A program made the translations under genes and the position numbers. The notes beneath the pieces were generated by a model. It did no database searches and was not told where the DNA came from. It saw only the letters and a list, made by a program, of their open reading frames with translations. A DNA stretch of 6,084 nt from Evtepia sp. (GTDB lineage Bacteria > Bacillota > Clostridia > Oscillospirales > Oscillospiraceae), in contig JAQSXW010000053.1 of NCBI GenBank assembly GCA_029256465.1, forward strand, positions 1 to 6,084, read 5' to 3'. This document shows, piece after piece, positions 1 through 6,084 of this stretch. How positions within the stretch are numbered: position 1 is the first letter of the stretch; every line of letters begins with the position of its first letter.

Positions 1-135
1 GCCACATATGGAAGACGGACACGGGCAGTTCTCATCACTGATAGTGACCATATTATCCTTTCTGCGCTACAACCTGAGACAGTTGCCGGGCGTCTGAACG
101 GACGGGAAGCGGTGCCGGAGGAGGAAGAGGAATGA
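1..135 (+). CDS. remA: RemA/DUF370 family regulatory protein, C-terminal part (5' end outside window)
   Basis: Frame 1 is open from the first base to a TGA at 133-135 and gives 44 residues. They contain [20 protein letters not shown] followed by QPETVAGRL, which is the conserved C-terminal half of the RemA (YlzA, DUF370) family. Full-length members are roughly 80-90 residues, so about half the gene is missing to the left. In Bacillus subtilis RemA is a DNA-binding activator of matrix operons; in clostridia its targets are largely unstudied, so only the family assignment is secure here. The stop overlaps the gmk start as ATGA, and the location immediately upstream of gmk is the standard one for this family. 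The protein ends in an acidic run (PEEEEE) whose codons also form the purine-rich ribosome binding site of gmk, so the tail may be partly a by-product of that overlap. Confidence 0.87.
   Translation, partial: ATYGRRTRAVLITDSDHIILSALQPETVAGRLNGREAVPEEEEE
119..124 (+). promoter_or_regulatory. gmk ribosome binding site, inside the remA reading frame
   Basis: A perfect AGGAGG lies 7 nt before the gmk ATG at 132, within a purine-only run GGAGGAGGAAGAGGA at 117-131. It overlaps the last remA codons (Glu repeats). Together with the ATGA stop/start overlap this fixes the gmk start and suggests translational coupling of remA and gmk. Confidence 0.85.
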
Positions 136-734
136 GTGAACATCAGGGAAGTTTGATTGTGATATCTGGTGCTTCTGGAGTGGGAAAGAGCACAGTGATT
201 GCCGAGGTACTGAAAAATCGAAAAGACATCTATTTTTCAGTTTCTTGGACCACACGTCAGGCACGTGTCGGAGAATTGAACGGGGTAAACTATCACTTTA
301 CAGATCGAGCAGAATTTGAAGAAATGATTCGGCGAGATGAGTTTTTAGAATATGCGGAATATGTTGGAAATTATTATGGCACATCCAAAAAAATTGTGGA
401 AGAGAAGCTGAGCCAAGGGCAGGACGTCTTGCTGGATATTGAAGTACAAGGTGCAGCGAAAGTGAAAGAAAATTGTTCTTATGCTATTTTGGTTTTCATT
501 ATCCCGCCATCCTTTGAGGAACTGGAACGAAGGCTAAGGGCCAGAAAAACCGATAATGAGAAAAAAATTGAAGAACGGTTGCAGCGATCCAGGGAAGAAT
601 ATCAGGAGATTTCCCACTATGACTATATTGTCATTAACAATCAGGTAGAAATGGCGGCAAAAGAGATTGAGGCTATATTGACAGCAGAACGTTGCCGGGT
701 GTCAAAACGCATTAATATAACAAAAGGGGTGTAA
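132..734 (+). CDS. gmk: Guanylate kinase (ATP:GMP phosphotransferase)
   Basis: This cytosolic enzyme phosphorylates GMP to GDP with ATP, an essential step of GTP/dGTP supply and nucleotide salvage. The 200-residue length is normal for bacterial Gmk. The P-loop GASGVGKS is at residues 13-20. The GMP-binding region shows TTR (40-42), R45, E48, Y54, E73 and YGT (82-84), followed by DIEVQGA (102-108). The lid segment [13 protein letters not shown] starts at R138; the usual RGTD reads RKTD here. The VINN motif near 167-170 matches the usual adenine-contact region. The ATG start is supported by an AGGAGG 7 nt upstream and by overlap with the remA stop. rpoZ follows after 6 nt, the common gmk-rpoZ pair. 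Recognition is unambiguous from the motifs. Confidence 0.97.
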   Translation: MSEHQGSLIVISGASGVGKSTVIAEVLKNRKDIYFSVSWTTRQARVGELNGVNYHFTDRAEFEEMIRRDEFLEYAEYVGNYYGTSKKIVEEKLSQGQDVLLDIEVQGAAKVKENCSYAILVFIIPPSFEELERRLRARKTDNEKKIEERLQRSREEYQEISHYDYIVINNQVEMAAKEIEAILTAERCRVSKRINITKGV

Positions 735-740
735 TCGAGT

Positions 741-926
741 ATGATGCTTTATCCTGCTATGAATGAGCTATTAAAACAGGTTCCCAGCCGATACCAGTTG
801 GTCAATCTTGTGGCTTATCGAGCCAGACAAATTTCGTCAGAGGCAGATGAACAGGGGATTTCTTTGGAAGATAAGCCTGTGAGCATTGCAATTGCTGAAA
901 TTGCAGAGGGGAAGTTACCTGAGTAA
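741..926 (+). CDS. rpoZ: RNA polymerase omega subunit
   Basis: This small subunit (61 residues) binds the C-terminal region of beta-prime and aids assembly and stability of RNA polymerase. The family signatures are visible: SRYQLVNLVAYRARQI at residues 16-31, and KPVSIAIAEIAEGKL at 45-59. It lacks the C-terminal extension seen in longer omegas and stops right after the conserved core, as many Firmicute omegas do. Two adjacent ATGs (741 and 744) could start the protein, and a third at 759 would remove the first six residues. AGGGGTG at 725-731, ending 9 nt before 741, favours the first pair; which of the two is used cannot be told. It sits 6 nt after gmk and is followed by a terminator-like hairpin. 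The TAA at 924-926 is in the same frame as priA, but no fusion exists. Confidence 0.95.
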   Translation: MMLYPAMNELLKQVPSRYQLVNLVAYRARQISSEADEQGISLEDKPVSIAIAEIAEGKLPE

Positions 927-933
927 GAACGAA

Positions 934-970
934 ACAGGCGACAGAGGATACTCTGCCGCTTGTGCTTTTT
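934..970 (+). terminator. Terminator-like hairpin plus T-run between rpoZ and priA (possible attenuator)
   Basis: The left arm 934-946 (ACAGGCGACAGAG) pairs with the right arm 951-963 (CTCTGCCGCTTGT) around a GATA loop at 947-950. Of 13 positions, 11 are Watson-Crick pairs, one is G-U (937/960) and one is an A-C mismatch (941/956). The stem is followed by GC and then five T at 966-970. This is the architecture of a Rho-independent terminator, although the stem is only moderately GC-rich and the T-run is short and ends in CC. The reverse strand lacks a good T-run, so I place it on the + strand. As it lies inside an apparent operon, partial termination or 3'-end protection of an upstream transcript are both plausible. 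The structure was paired by hand, with no energy calculated. Confidence 0.55.
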
Positions 971-1010
971 CCAGAGCGTTACGGAGAGAGGAACGAGGCG
1001 ATTTCAGAGG

Positions 1011-3476
1011 ATGAAGATTGCAAAAATTGCGGTTGCTGCGGCTACCTTTGCGATTGATAAGCCGTATAGCTACCGTATTCCGTCCGTACTGGAAAATGAT
1101 CTGGAGCCAGGGATACGTGTTTTGGTTCCTTTTGGCCAAGGCAATAGACGGAGCGAGGGTATTGTTCTAAGCGTTTCAGAGGAAACTGAAAATTCAAAGT
1201 TGAAAAAAATTTGGGCGCTTTTAGATGAAAGACCAGTATTGGATGGGTATGGGATTAAATTAGCATTGTGGCTTCGTGAACGCTATTTTAGCACGCTTTA
1301 CACTGCTGTATTGGCCATGTTGCCAACTGGTCTTTGGTACATCTTACGGGATCGCTATCGAATTGCACCGGAGATTAGTCGCGAGGCGGCTTTTGAAGCA
1401 GCGGGAAAATCCAAACCTGCCAAGCAGATTTTAGAACTTTTGTATGCTTCAGGCGGATGGGCTTCGTTTGCTCAGATCGTGGGACTATTTGAGGGGCAAA
1501 ACCCAAAACCGTTTTTGGCACGTTTGCTGAAAGACGGAATTCTGATCCTGGAGACTGGTGCAGAGCGTAAAGTAAAGGATAAAACAGAGAAAGTGGCAAC
1601 CTTATGCATTCCACCGCAAGAGGCCATAGAAGCAGTTGGCAAACGCCGGGATACCGCTCCAATGCGCTATGCCGTGACCCAACTGCTGTGTACCATCGGT
1701 AGTGCATCGGTTAAGGAGCTCACTTATTTTACAGGAGCCTCCATGAGTACACTGCGAAGTTTAGAAAAAAATGGGATTCTCTTATTGGAAGAGCAGGAGG
1801 TTTTCCGGCGAGCAGTTCCAGAATTTAATCCAATCGTTCCTGACTTGCATCTGAATGAGGCACAGCAGATTGCGGCAGAAGGCCTTGAGGCACTATGTCA
1901 AAGAGAGAAAGCAGAAGTGGCTTTGCTGTATGGTGTAACTGGAAGCGGAAAGACCCAAGTCTACCTCAAACTCATTCACTCCGTGCTATCACAGGGGAAA
2001 TCAGCGCTAGTTTTGGTACCGGAGATTGCCCTCACGACTAAATTGTTAGAGCTCTTTGTGCTCCACTTCAAGGATCAGGTCGCCATTTTGCATAGCGCGC
2101 TCCCTGCTGGTGAACGCTACGATGAGTGGAAGCGTATACGGGATGGAAAGGCCAAGGTAGTACTGGGAACCCGTTCAGCCATCTTTGCACCCTTGCAAAA
2201 GTTGGGACTGATTGTGCTGGATGAGGAGCAGGAAGGTAGTTATCAGTCGGAGAGTATGCTGCGGTATCATGCCAGAGATGTGGCGAAGTACCGTTGCATG
2301 CAACATAAAGCATTGCTTTTGCTGGGATCGGCAACTCCGGCGGTGGAAACCATGTATTCCGCTCAAAAAGGGATCTATCATTTATTCGAATTGAAAAGAA
2401 GATATAACGAACGTTCATTGCCCTCTGTCTTCATTGTAGATATGAAAACAGAATTGCAGCGAGGAAATCAGTCTGGACTGAGTGCGACATTACTCACCGA
2501 GTTAGAGCAAAATTTTACGCGCGGGGAACAGAGTATTCTGTTTATAAACCGTAGAGGAAGTAACCGCATGGTTTCTTGTGGAGAGTGTGGGGAGGTTCCT
2601 TCTTGTCCCCGGTGCTCCGTGTATCTTTCTTATCATTCCGTGAATAGGAGACTCATGTGCCACCATTGCGGATTTTCCAAACCCTTACCTTTAGCCTGCC
2701 CTAACTGTGGTGGTACGCTGCAGTTTATTGGAATGGGAACGCAGCGGATTGAGGCGGAGCTGAACCGTATATATCCAGACGTTGAAGTGATGCGTATGGA
2801 TACAGACAACATCACGCCTCAAAAATCTCATGAGGCGTTGCTGGATCGATTTCAGCGAAAAAAGGTACCTGTTTTGGTAGGTACCCAAATGGTGGCCAAA
2901 GGACTGGATTTTGAAAATGTCACTCTGGTTGGAGTTATTGCTGCGGATTTGTCCTTATACCTCAACAGTTTTCGAGCCTCCGAGCGTACCTTTTCTCTAT
3001 TGACTCAGGTGGTAGGACGAGCTGGGCGTGGTGAAAAACCGGGTCGTGCAGTGATTCAAACATGGACACCAGATAATGAAATTATTACCTTGGCAGCCAA
3101 ACAGGATTACGATGCTTTTTATGCTCAAGAATGTGAGCTGCGCTCATTACGCCGATTTCCACCTTATGGGGATCTATTTCGCATCACCATTTCAGGTCCG
3201 GATGAAGCAGCAGTGCTGCGGGTTTGTATGAATCTGCGTAGCAGCATGGAACGCTTTCGTGAGCAGAGAAAGGATTCCTGTGAACCACCGGAGATTTTTG
3301 GCCCAGCACCAGCTGGGGTGTTAAAGGTCAATAATCGATACCGTTATCAGTTAACGTTAAATGATTGGAATACGAAAGAAACGAGGGCATGGCTGGCACA
3401 ACTCTTGCGCCTGGCGCAGGGAGACCCGGCAACCCGTGGAATATCAATAGTAGCAGATCTGAATTTGATGGATTAA
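1011..3476 (+). CDS. priA: Primosomal protein N' (PriA), replication-restart DNA helicase
   Basis: PriA recognises stalled or collapsed forks, unwinds with 3'-5' polarity using ATP, and helps reload the replicative helicase. Residues numbered from ATG 1011 (821 aa): the N-terminal 3'-DNA-binding domain covers about 1-105 (starts MKIAKIAVAAAT), then a winged-helix region to about 270. Next come Walker A GVTGSGKT (308-315, K314), Walker B DEEQ (404-407), GSATP (439-443), GTQMVAKG (624-631) and QVVGRAGR (666-673). The zinc-binding insert has eight cysteines (C523, 526, 532, 535, 550, 553, 563, 566), and a C-terminal domain contains RFPPYGDLF. An in-frame TTG at 960 would add 17 residues, but it lies inside the hairpin and the extension is unlike the family. 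ATG 1011 has only a modest ribosome site (GAGG 995-998, 12 nt away, or AGAGG directly abutting). In Bacillus coaBC precedes priA; here rpoZ does. Confidence 0.96.
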   Translation: MKIAKIAVAAATFAIDKPYSYRIPSVLENDLEPGIRVLVPFGQGNRRSEGIVLSVSEETENSKLKKIWALLDERPVLDGYGIKLALWLRERYFSTLYTAVLAMLPTGLWYILRDRYRIAPEISREAAFEAAGKSKPAKQILELLYASGGWASFAQIVGLFEGQNPKPFLARLLKDGILILETGAERKVKDKTEKVATLCIPPQEAIEAVGKRRDTAPMRYAVTQLLCTIGSASVKELTYFTGASMSTLRSLEKNGILLLEEQEVFRRAVPEFNPIVPDLHLNEAQQIAAEGLEALCQREKAEVALLYGVTGSGKTQVYLKLIHSVLSQGKSALVLVPEIALTTKLLELFVLHFKDQVAILHSALPAGERYDEWKRIRDGKAKVVLGTRSAIFAPLQKLGLIVLDEEQEGSYQSESMLRYHARDVAKYRCMQHKALLLLGSATPAVETMYSAQKGIYHLFELKRRYNERSLPSVFIVDMKTELQRGNQSGLSATLLTELEQNFTRGEQSILFINRRGSNRMVSCGECGEVPSCPRCSVYLSYHSVNRRLMCHHCGFSKPLPLACPNCGGTLQFIGMGTQRIEAELNRIYPDVEVMRMDTDNITPQKSHEALLDRFQRKKVPVLVGTQMVAKGLDFENVTLVGVIAADLSLYLNSFRASERTFSLLTQVVGRAGRGEKPGRAVIQTWTPDNEIITLAAKQDYDAFYAQECELRSLRRFPPYGDLFRITISGPDEAAVLRVCMNLRSSMERFREQRKDSCEPPEIFGPAPAGVLKVNNRYRYQLTLNDWNTKETRAWLAQLLRLAQGDPATRGISIVADLNLMD

Positions 3477-3494
3477 ACTGTATACTGAGAAAAT

Positions 3495-3500
3495 AGGAGG
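3495..3500 (+). promoter_or_regulatory. def ribosome binding site
   Basis: A perfect AGGAGG ends 9 nt before ATG 3510 and 6 nt before an in-frame TTG at 3507. Both spacings are workable. ATG is the stronger initiation codon and gives the N-terminus MARKTIIQ, so 3510 is preferred over 3507. Confidence 0.8.
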
Positions 3501-3509
3501 ATAAAGTTG

Positions 3510-4010
3510 ATGGCCAGAAAGACCATTATTCAAAAAGGCGATGCGATTTTAACAAAGAAATGTCATCCGGTCTCTGTGTTTGACAAAAAACTACACCACT
3601 TGTTAAATGACCTGAAAGACACGTTGCTTTCCGTTGGGGGTGTTGGGTTAGCGGCTCCTCAAATTGGCATACTGAGACGTGTAGTCATTGTGATCGATGC
3701 CAATGATCAAATATTGGAACTGGTGAACCCAGAGCTAATGGAAACCTCCGGAGAGCAGGACGGCCCAGAAGGCTGTCTGAGCCTTCCCGGTATGTATGGC
3801 TTTGTTACGAGGCCCATGGATGCCACTGTTCGTGCTCAAGATCGAAACGGAGAATTCTTTACCGTTTCCGGTTCTGGAATTGTTGCACGCTGTTTTTGCC
3901 ATGAGTTGGAGCATCTGGATGGACATATGTTTGATGAACATACCGATCGCTTATATAACGAAAAGCAATTGGATGAAATTCTTGATGAAGATCGCAAGAA
4001 GGAATCATAA
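3510..4010 (+). CDS. def: Peptide deformylase
   Basis: This metalloenzyme removes the N-formyl group from nascent polypeptides as they leave the ribosome. All three family motifs are present, numbered from ATG 3510 (166 aa): motif 1 GVGLAAPQ (44-51), motif 2 EGCLSLPG with metal ligand C89, and motif 3 HELEH with ligands H131 and H135 and catalytic E132. The short length and EGCLS point to the type 1 class rather than the longer type 2 seen in Gram-positive defB. The family typically uses Fe(II), but the metal cannot be read from sequence. Two further cysteines (C128 and C130) sit just before the HExxH helix. It lies 33 nt after priA and 2 nt before fmt, whose product adds the formyl group that this enzyme removes; the pairing is conserved across bacteria. 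An in-frame TTG at 3507 is an alternative start. Confidence 0.97.
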   Translation: MARKTIIQKGDAILTKKCHPVSVFDKKLHHLLNDLKDTLLSVGGVGLAAPQIGILRRVVIVIDANDQILELVNPELMETSGEQDGPEGCLSLPGMYGFVTRPMDATVRAQDRNGEFFTVSGSGIVARCFCHELEHLDGHMFDEHTDRLYNEKQLDEILDEDRKKES

Positions 4011-4012
4011 GC

Positions 4013-4927
4013 ATGAAAATTTTATTCATGGGCACTCCAGATTTTGCAGTGCCTTCGCTCCAAAGCCTGATTGAAGCGGGGCATGAGCTTGTGGGTGTTT
4101 TTACCCAACCTGACAAGCCAAAAAATCGTGGGATGAAGTTGCAGCCACCGCCAGTTAAGGAATTTGCCCTAAAGCTGAATATCCCGGTATACCAGCCGGA
4201 GAAACTCAAAGACGGAACGGCCCTTTCTATCATCCAGGAACGGAAACCGGACCTGATTGTGGTTGCAGCCTATGGTCGAATTCTCCCAAAAGATATCTTG
4301 GAATTTCCAGTGTTAGGTTGTATCAATGTGCATTCGTCACTGCTTCCGAAATATCGGGGGGCTGCTCCCATCCACTGGGCGATTTTGAACGGGGAAGAAG
4401 AGAGCGGAGTGACCATCATGCATATGGCTGAGGAACTGGATGCGGGGGATATCATTTGTCAGGTGAAAACCTCCATTGATCCGAATGAAACAGTCGAATC
4501 ACTTCATGATCGCTTAGCTTTACTTGGGGCAGAGCTTCTGGTGAAAACCATTACGGAAATTGAAAAGGGAACTGCCAAAGCGACCTCACAGGATAAAGCC
4601 TTAGTTAGCTATGCGCCAATGCTCAGTCGTGCATTATCTCCCATGAATTGGTCGCGTTCAGCTCAGGAGCTTCACAATCAGGTGCGTGGATTGGTTCCAT
4701 GGCCAGGAGCGGCAACAGAGTTTTCCGGTGTTCACTTTAAAATTTGGAAAAGCAAGGTATTGCATGAGAAAAGCAAAGAGCTAGAAGGAACGGTTTTGGA
4801 GGCTGGGAATACCGGAATCAAGATAGCCTGCGGAGGCGGAAGCGTATTGCTAATTGAAGAATTGCAGGCAGAAGGGAAAAGACGCATGTCTGCAGCAGAT
4901 TATCTGCGCGGAAACCCATTAAAGTAA
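4013..4927 (+). CDS. fmt: Methionyl-tRNA formyltransferase
   Basis: The enzyme transfers a formyl group from 10-formyltetrahydrofolate to Met-tRNAfMet, producing the bacterial initiator tRNA. The 304-residue length is close to the roughly 315 usual for the family. The N-terminus MKILFMGTPDFAVPSL is the nucleotide-fold start typical of Fmt. The catalytic triad is visible as N105 and H107 in INVHSSLLPKYRGAAPIHWA and D143 in LDAGDII, one position short of the E. coli N106/H108/D144 numbering. The linker and C-terminal OB-fold domain follow, with RGLVPWPGAAT as the conserved mark near residue 225. The start codon is 2 nt after the def stop and its ribosome site (AAGAAGGA, 3996-4003) lies inside def, so translation is probably coupled. 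In the linker the common KEDG-like stretch is replaced by RALSP, probably lineage variation. Confidence 0.97.
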   Translation: MKILFMGTPDFAVPSLQSLIEAGHELVGVFTQPDKPKNRGMKLQPPPVKEFALKLNIPVYQPEKLKDGTALSIIQERKPDLIVVAAYGRILPKDILEFPVLGCINVHSSLLPKYRGAAPIHWAILNGEEESGVTIMHMAEELDAGDIICQVKTSIDPNETVESLHDRLALLGAELLVKTITEIEKGTAKATSQDKALVSYAPMLSRALSPMNWSRSAQELHNQVRGLVPWPGAATEFSGVHFKIWKSKVLHEKSKELEGTVLEAGNTGIKIACGGGSVLLIEELQAEGKRRMSAADYLRGNPLK

Positions 4928-4958
4928 AGAAACGATACGCCAGAAAAGAGGCAGTTTG

Positions 4959-6084
4959 ATGTCAGCAAGAGAAGTGGCTCTGATTACCTTTTCCGCCGTC
5001 GAGCAAAAGGATGCTTGGGCCAATGGACAATTGAAAAAAGAGATCGCGAAGGCAAAGTTAGATCGTCGAGATGCAGCTCTTGCAACCAGACTTTGTTTTG
5101 GGACGCTTCAAAATCGAATGTTATTAGATTACTATATTGAAGCGTTTTCAACTGTGAAGGTCGCAAAGATGGAGAGCAAGGTTCGGGATAATTTACGACT
5201 GGCGGTTTATCAAATTCTATTTATGGAACGGATTCCACATAATGCAGCCGTCAATGAGGCGGTGAACTTGACAAGAAAATACTGTAAAAATTCCCGTGCC
5301 GCAGGTATGGTAAACGGAATTTTGCGAAATATGGTGCGCAATCTAGACAAACTCCCCTTGCTTAAGCAAAAGGATCCATTGGACGAGATGGCTTTGCGTT
5401 ACAGTCATCCGAGATGGCTATTGACGGAACTGCACCGTTACCTGCAAGATGAGGAACTGGAACAGTTATTGAGCATTCATAACAGCGCTGCACCTACGAC
5501 GGTTCAAATAAACACCATCCGCACGACAGAGGCAGATGTAATTGCCTCTTTGGAACGGGAAGGGGTATTAGTCACAAGACATCCATGGTTACCAGACTGT
5601 CTCGTTTTGGAAGGGATGGGTAACATAGAACAACTATCTGCATTTGAGGCGGGTGGTTTCTATGTACAGGATCCTGCTGCTAAACTGGCAGTGCTGGCTG
5701 CCGCCCCAAAATTAGGAGATCGGGTATTAGATGCTTGTAGCGCACCTGGTGGGAAATCGTTTGCTGCTGCTATCGCCATGAAGGATCAGGGAGAGATTCT
5801 ATCTTGTGATCAATATCCGCATAAAAAGAACTTAATTGAAGCTGGTGCCAAGCGTTTAGGACTATCCTCCATCAAAGCTTTTGTTTTAGATGCCAGAGTC
5901 CGGCAGAAAAATTGGGAGAATGGATTTGAACTGGTGATTGTTGACGCACCGTGCTCTGGTTTAGGGGTGATTCGGAAGAAGCCGGAGATCAGATATAAGA
6001 ACCCCGAGCAAATGAAGGGACTACCGGCGCTTCAGAAAGAGATTATGAGCAATGTTTCCGCTTATGTTAAGCCTGGGGGTGTGC
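4959..6084 (+). CDS. rsmB: 16S rRNA (cytosine-967-C5)-methyltransferase RsmB, 3' end cut by window edge
   Basis: The reading frame from ATG 4959 stays open to the last base (375 complete codons). RsmB uses S-adenosylmethionine to methylate C5 of a helix-31 cytosine in 16S rRNA (C967 in E. coli). Residues 1 to about 140 form the NusB-like RNA-binding domain (MSAREVALITF, later HNAAVNEAVNL), which separates RsmB from other NOL1/NOP2/Sun methyltransferases. A linker follows, then the Rossmann methyltransferase domain. It has VQDPAAKLAV, the SAM-binding DACSAPGGKS beginning at D258, and motif IV DAPCSGLG with C332. The second cysteine, the presumed nucleophile of motif VI, should come just after the final KPGGV and is outside the window. 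AGAGG at 4947-4951 lies 7 nt before the ATG. The gene follows fmt by 31 nt; the fmt-rsmB pair is widespread in bacteria. Confidence 0.95.
   Translation, partial: MSAREVALITFSAVEQKDAWANGQLKKEIAKAKLDRRDAALATRLCFGTLQNRMLLDYYIEAFSTVKVAKMESKVRDNLRLAVYQILFMERIPHNAAVNEAVNLTRKYCKNSRAAGMVNGILRNMVRNLDKLPLLKQKDPLDEMALRYSHPRWLLTELHRYLQDEELEQLLSIHNSAAPTTVQINTIRTTEADVIASLEREGVLVTRHPWLPDCLVLEGMGNIEQLSAFEAGGFYVQDPAAKLAVLAAAPKLGDRVLDACSAPGGKSFAAAIAMKDQGEILSCDQYPHKKNLIEAGAKRLGLSSIKAFVLDARVRQKNWENGFELVIVDAPCSGLGVIRKKPEIRYKNPEQMKGLPALQKEIMSNVSAYVKPGGV

Noticed and set aside
692..721. TTGCCG, 18-nt spacer, TATAAC: possible promoter just before rpoZ
   Set aside because: The -35 is weak (four of six), and a start about 7 nt after the -10 would fall inside the rpoZ ribosome site, leaving almost no leader. 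It overlaps the end of gmk.
960..1010. 17-residue N-terminal extension of PriA from a TTG codon
   Set aside because: It is not family-like, overlaps the hairpin, and the ATG at 1011 gives the expected PriA N-terminus.
915..1139. Reverse-strand open frame of 74 codons covering the rpoZ-priA spacer
   Set aside because: It has no recognisable motifs and mostly shadows the start of priA on the other strand. It overlaps a structured spacer, so there is no support for a real antisense gene.
2864..2885. Two GGTACC palindromes 10 nt apart forming an inverted repeat in priA
   Set aside because: They encode part of the conserved strand leading into GTQMVAKG, so codon constraint explains them. There is no T-run or other sign of function.
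3580..3608. TTGACA, 17-nt spacer, TTAAAT: possible promoter inside the 5' part of def
   Set aside because: The -35 box is perfect, but the -10 matches only four of six and lacks the key second-position A. It lies within conserved coding sequence and well away from any gene start, so it is probably chance.
3859..4233. Reverse-strand open frame of 124 codons across the def/fmt junction
   Set aside because: It is fully antisense to two genes with intact catalytic motifs, and its translation resembles no family I know.
1..6084. Search for a novel defence, mobile or RNA-based system
   Set aside because: The whole window is accounted for by conserved core genes. There are no repeats in arrays, no insertion-sequence ends, no tRNA, and no unexplained gap over 84 nt.

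Overview
This window is a compact, all-forward housekeeping gene cluster from a low-to-mid GC member of the Bacillota. The order remA(DUF370)-gmk-rpoZ-priA-def-fmt-rsmB is the conserved block found in Bacilli and Clostridia. The absence of coaBC between rpoZ and priA, and a DEEQ rather than DEEH box in PriA, fit a clostridial lineage better than Bacillus. An Oscillospiraceae/Ruminococcaceae-type gut anaerobe is my guess, but it is inferred from gene order and motif flavour only.

Layout: 1-135 is the 3' end of remA, cut by the window edge. It overlaps gmk (132-734) by an ATGA junction. rpoZ (741-926) follows after 6 nt. An 84-nt spacer then carries a terminator-like hairpin (934-963 plus a T-run to 970) and leads into priA (1011-3476). 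def (3510-4010) and fmt (4013-4927) are 2 nt apart. After 31 nt comes rsmB (4959 onward), which runs off the right edge and is open to the last base. All seven genes are on the + strand, every gap is under 90 nt, and I find no convincing promoter. One long polycistronic unit transcribed from beyond the left edge is therefore the simplest reading, possibly attenuated after rpoZ.

The genes tie together nucleotide supply (GMP to GDP), transcription (RNA polymerase omega, RemA-type regulator), replication restart (PriA), and the start of translation. Fmt formylates initiator Met-tRNA, Def removes the formyl group from new proteins, and RsmB methylates 16S rRNA. The genes look intact where complete, with catalytic motifs present. 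I see no mobile element, CRISPR array, tRNA/rRNA, prophage remnant or unknown system. The most interesting non-coding signal is the hairpin between rpoZ and priA.
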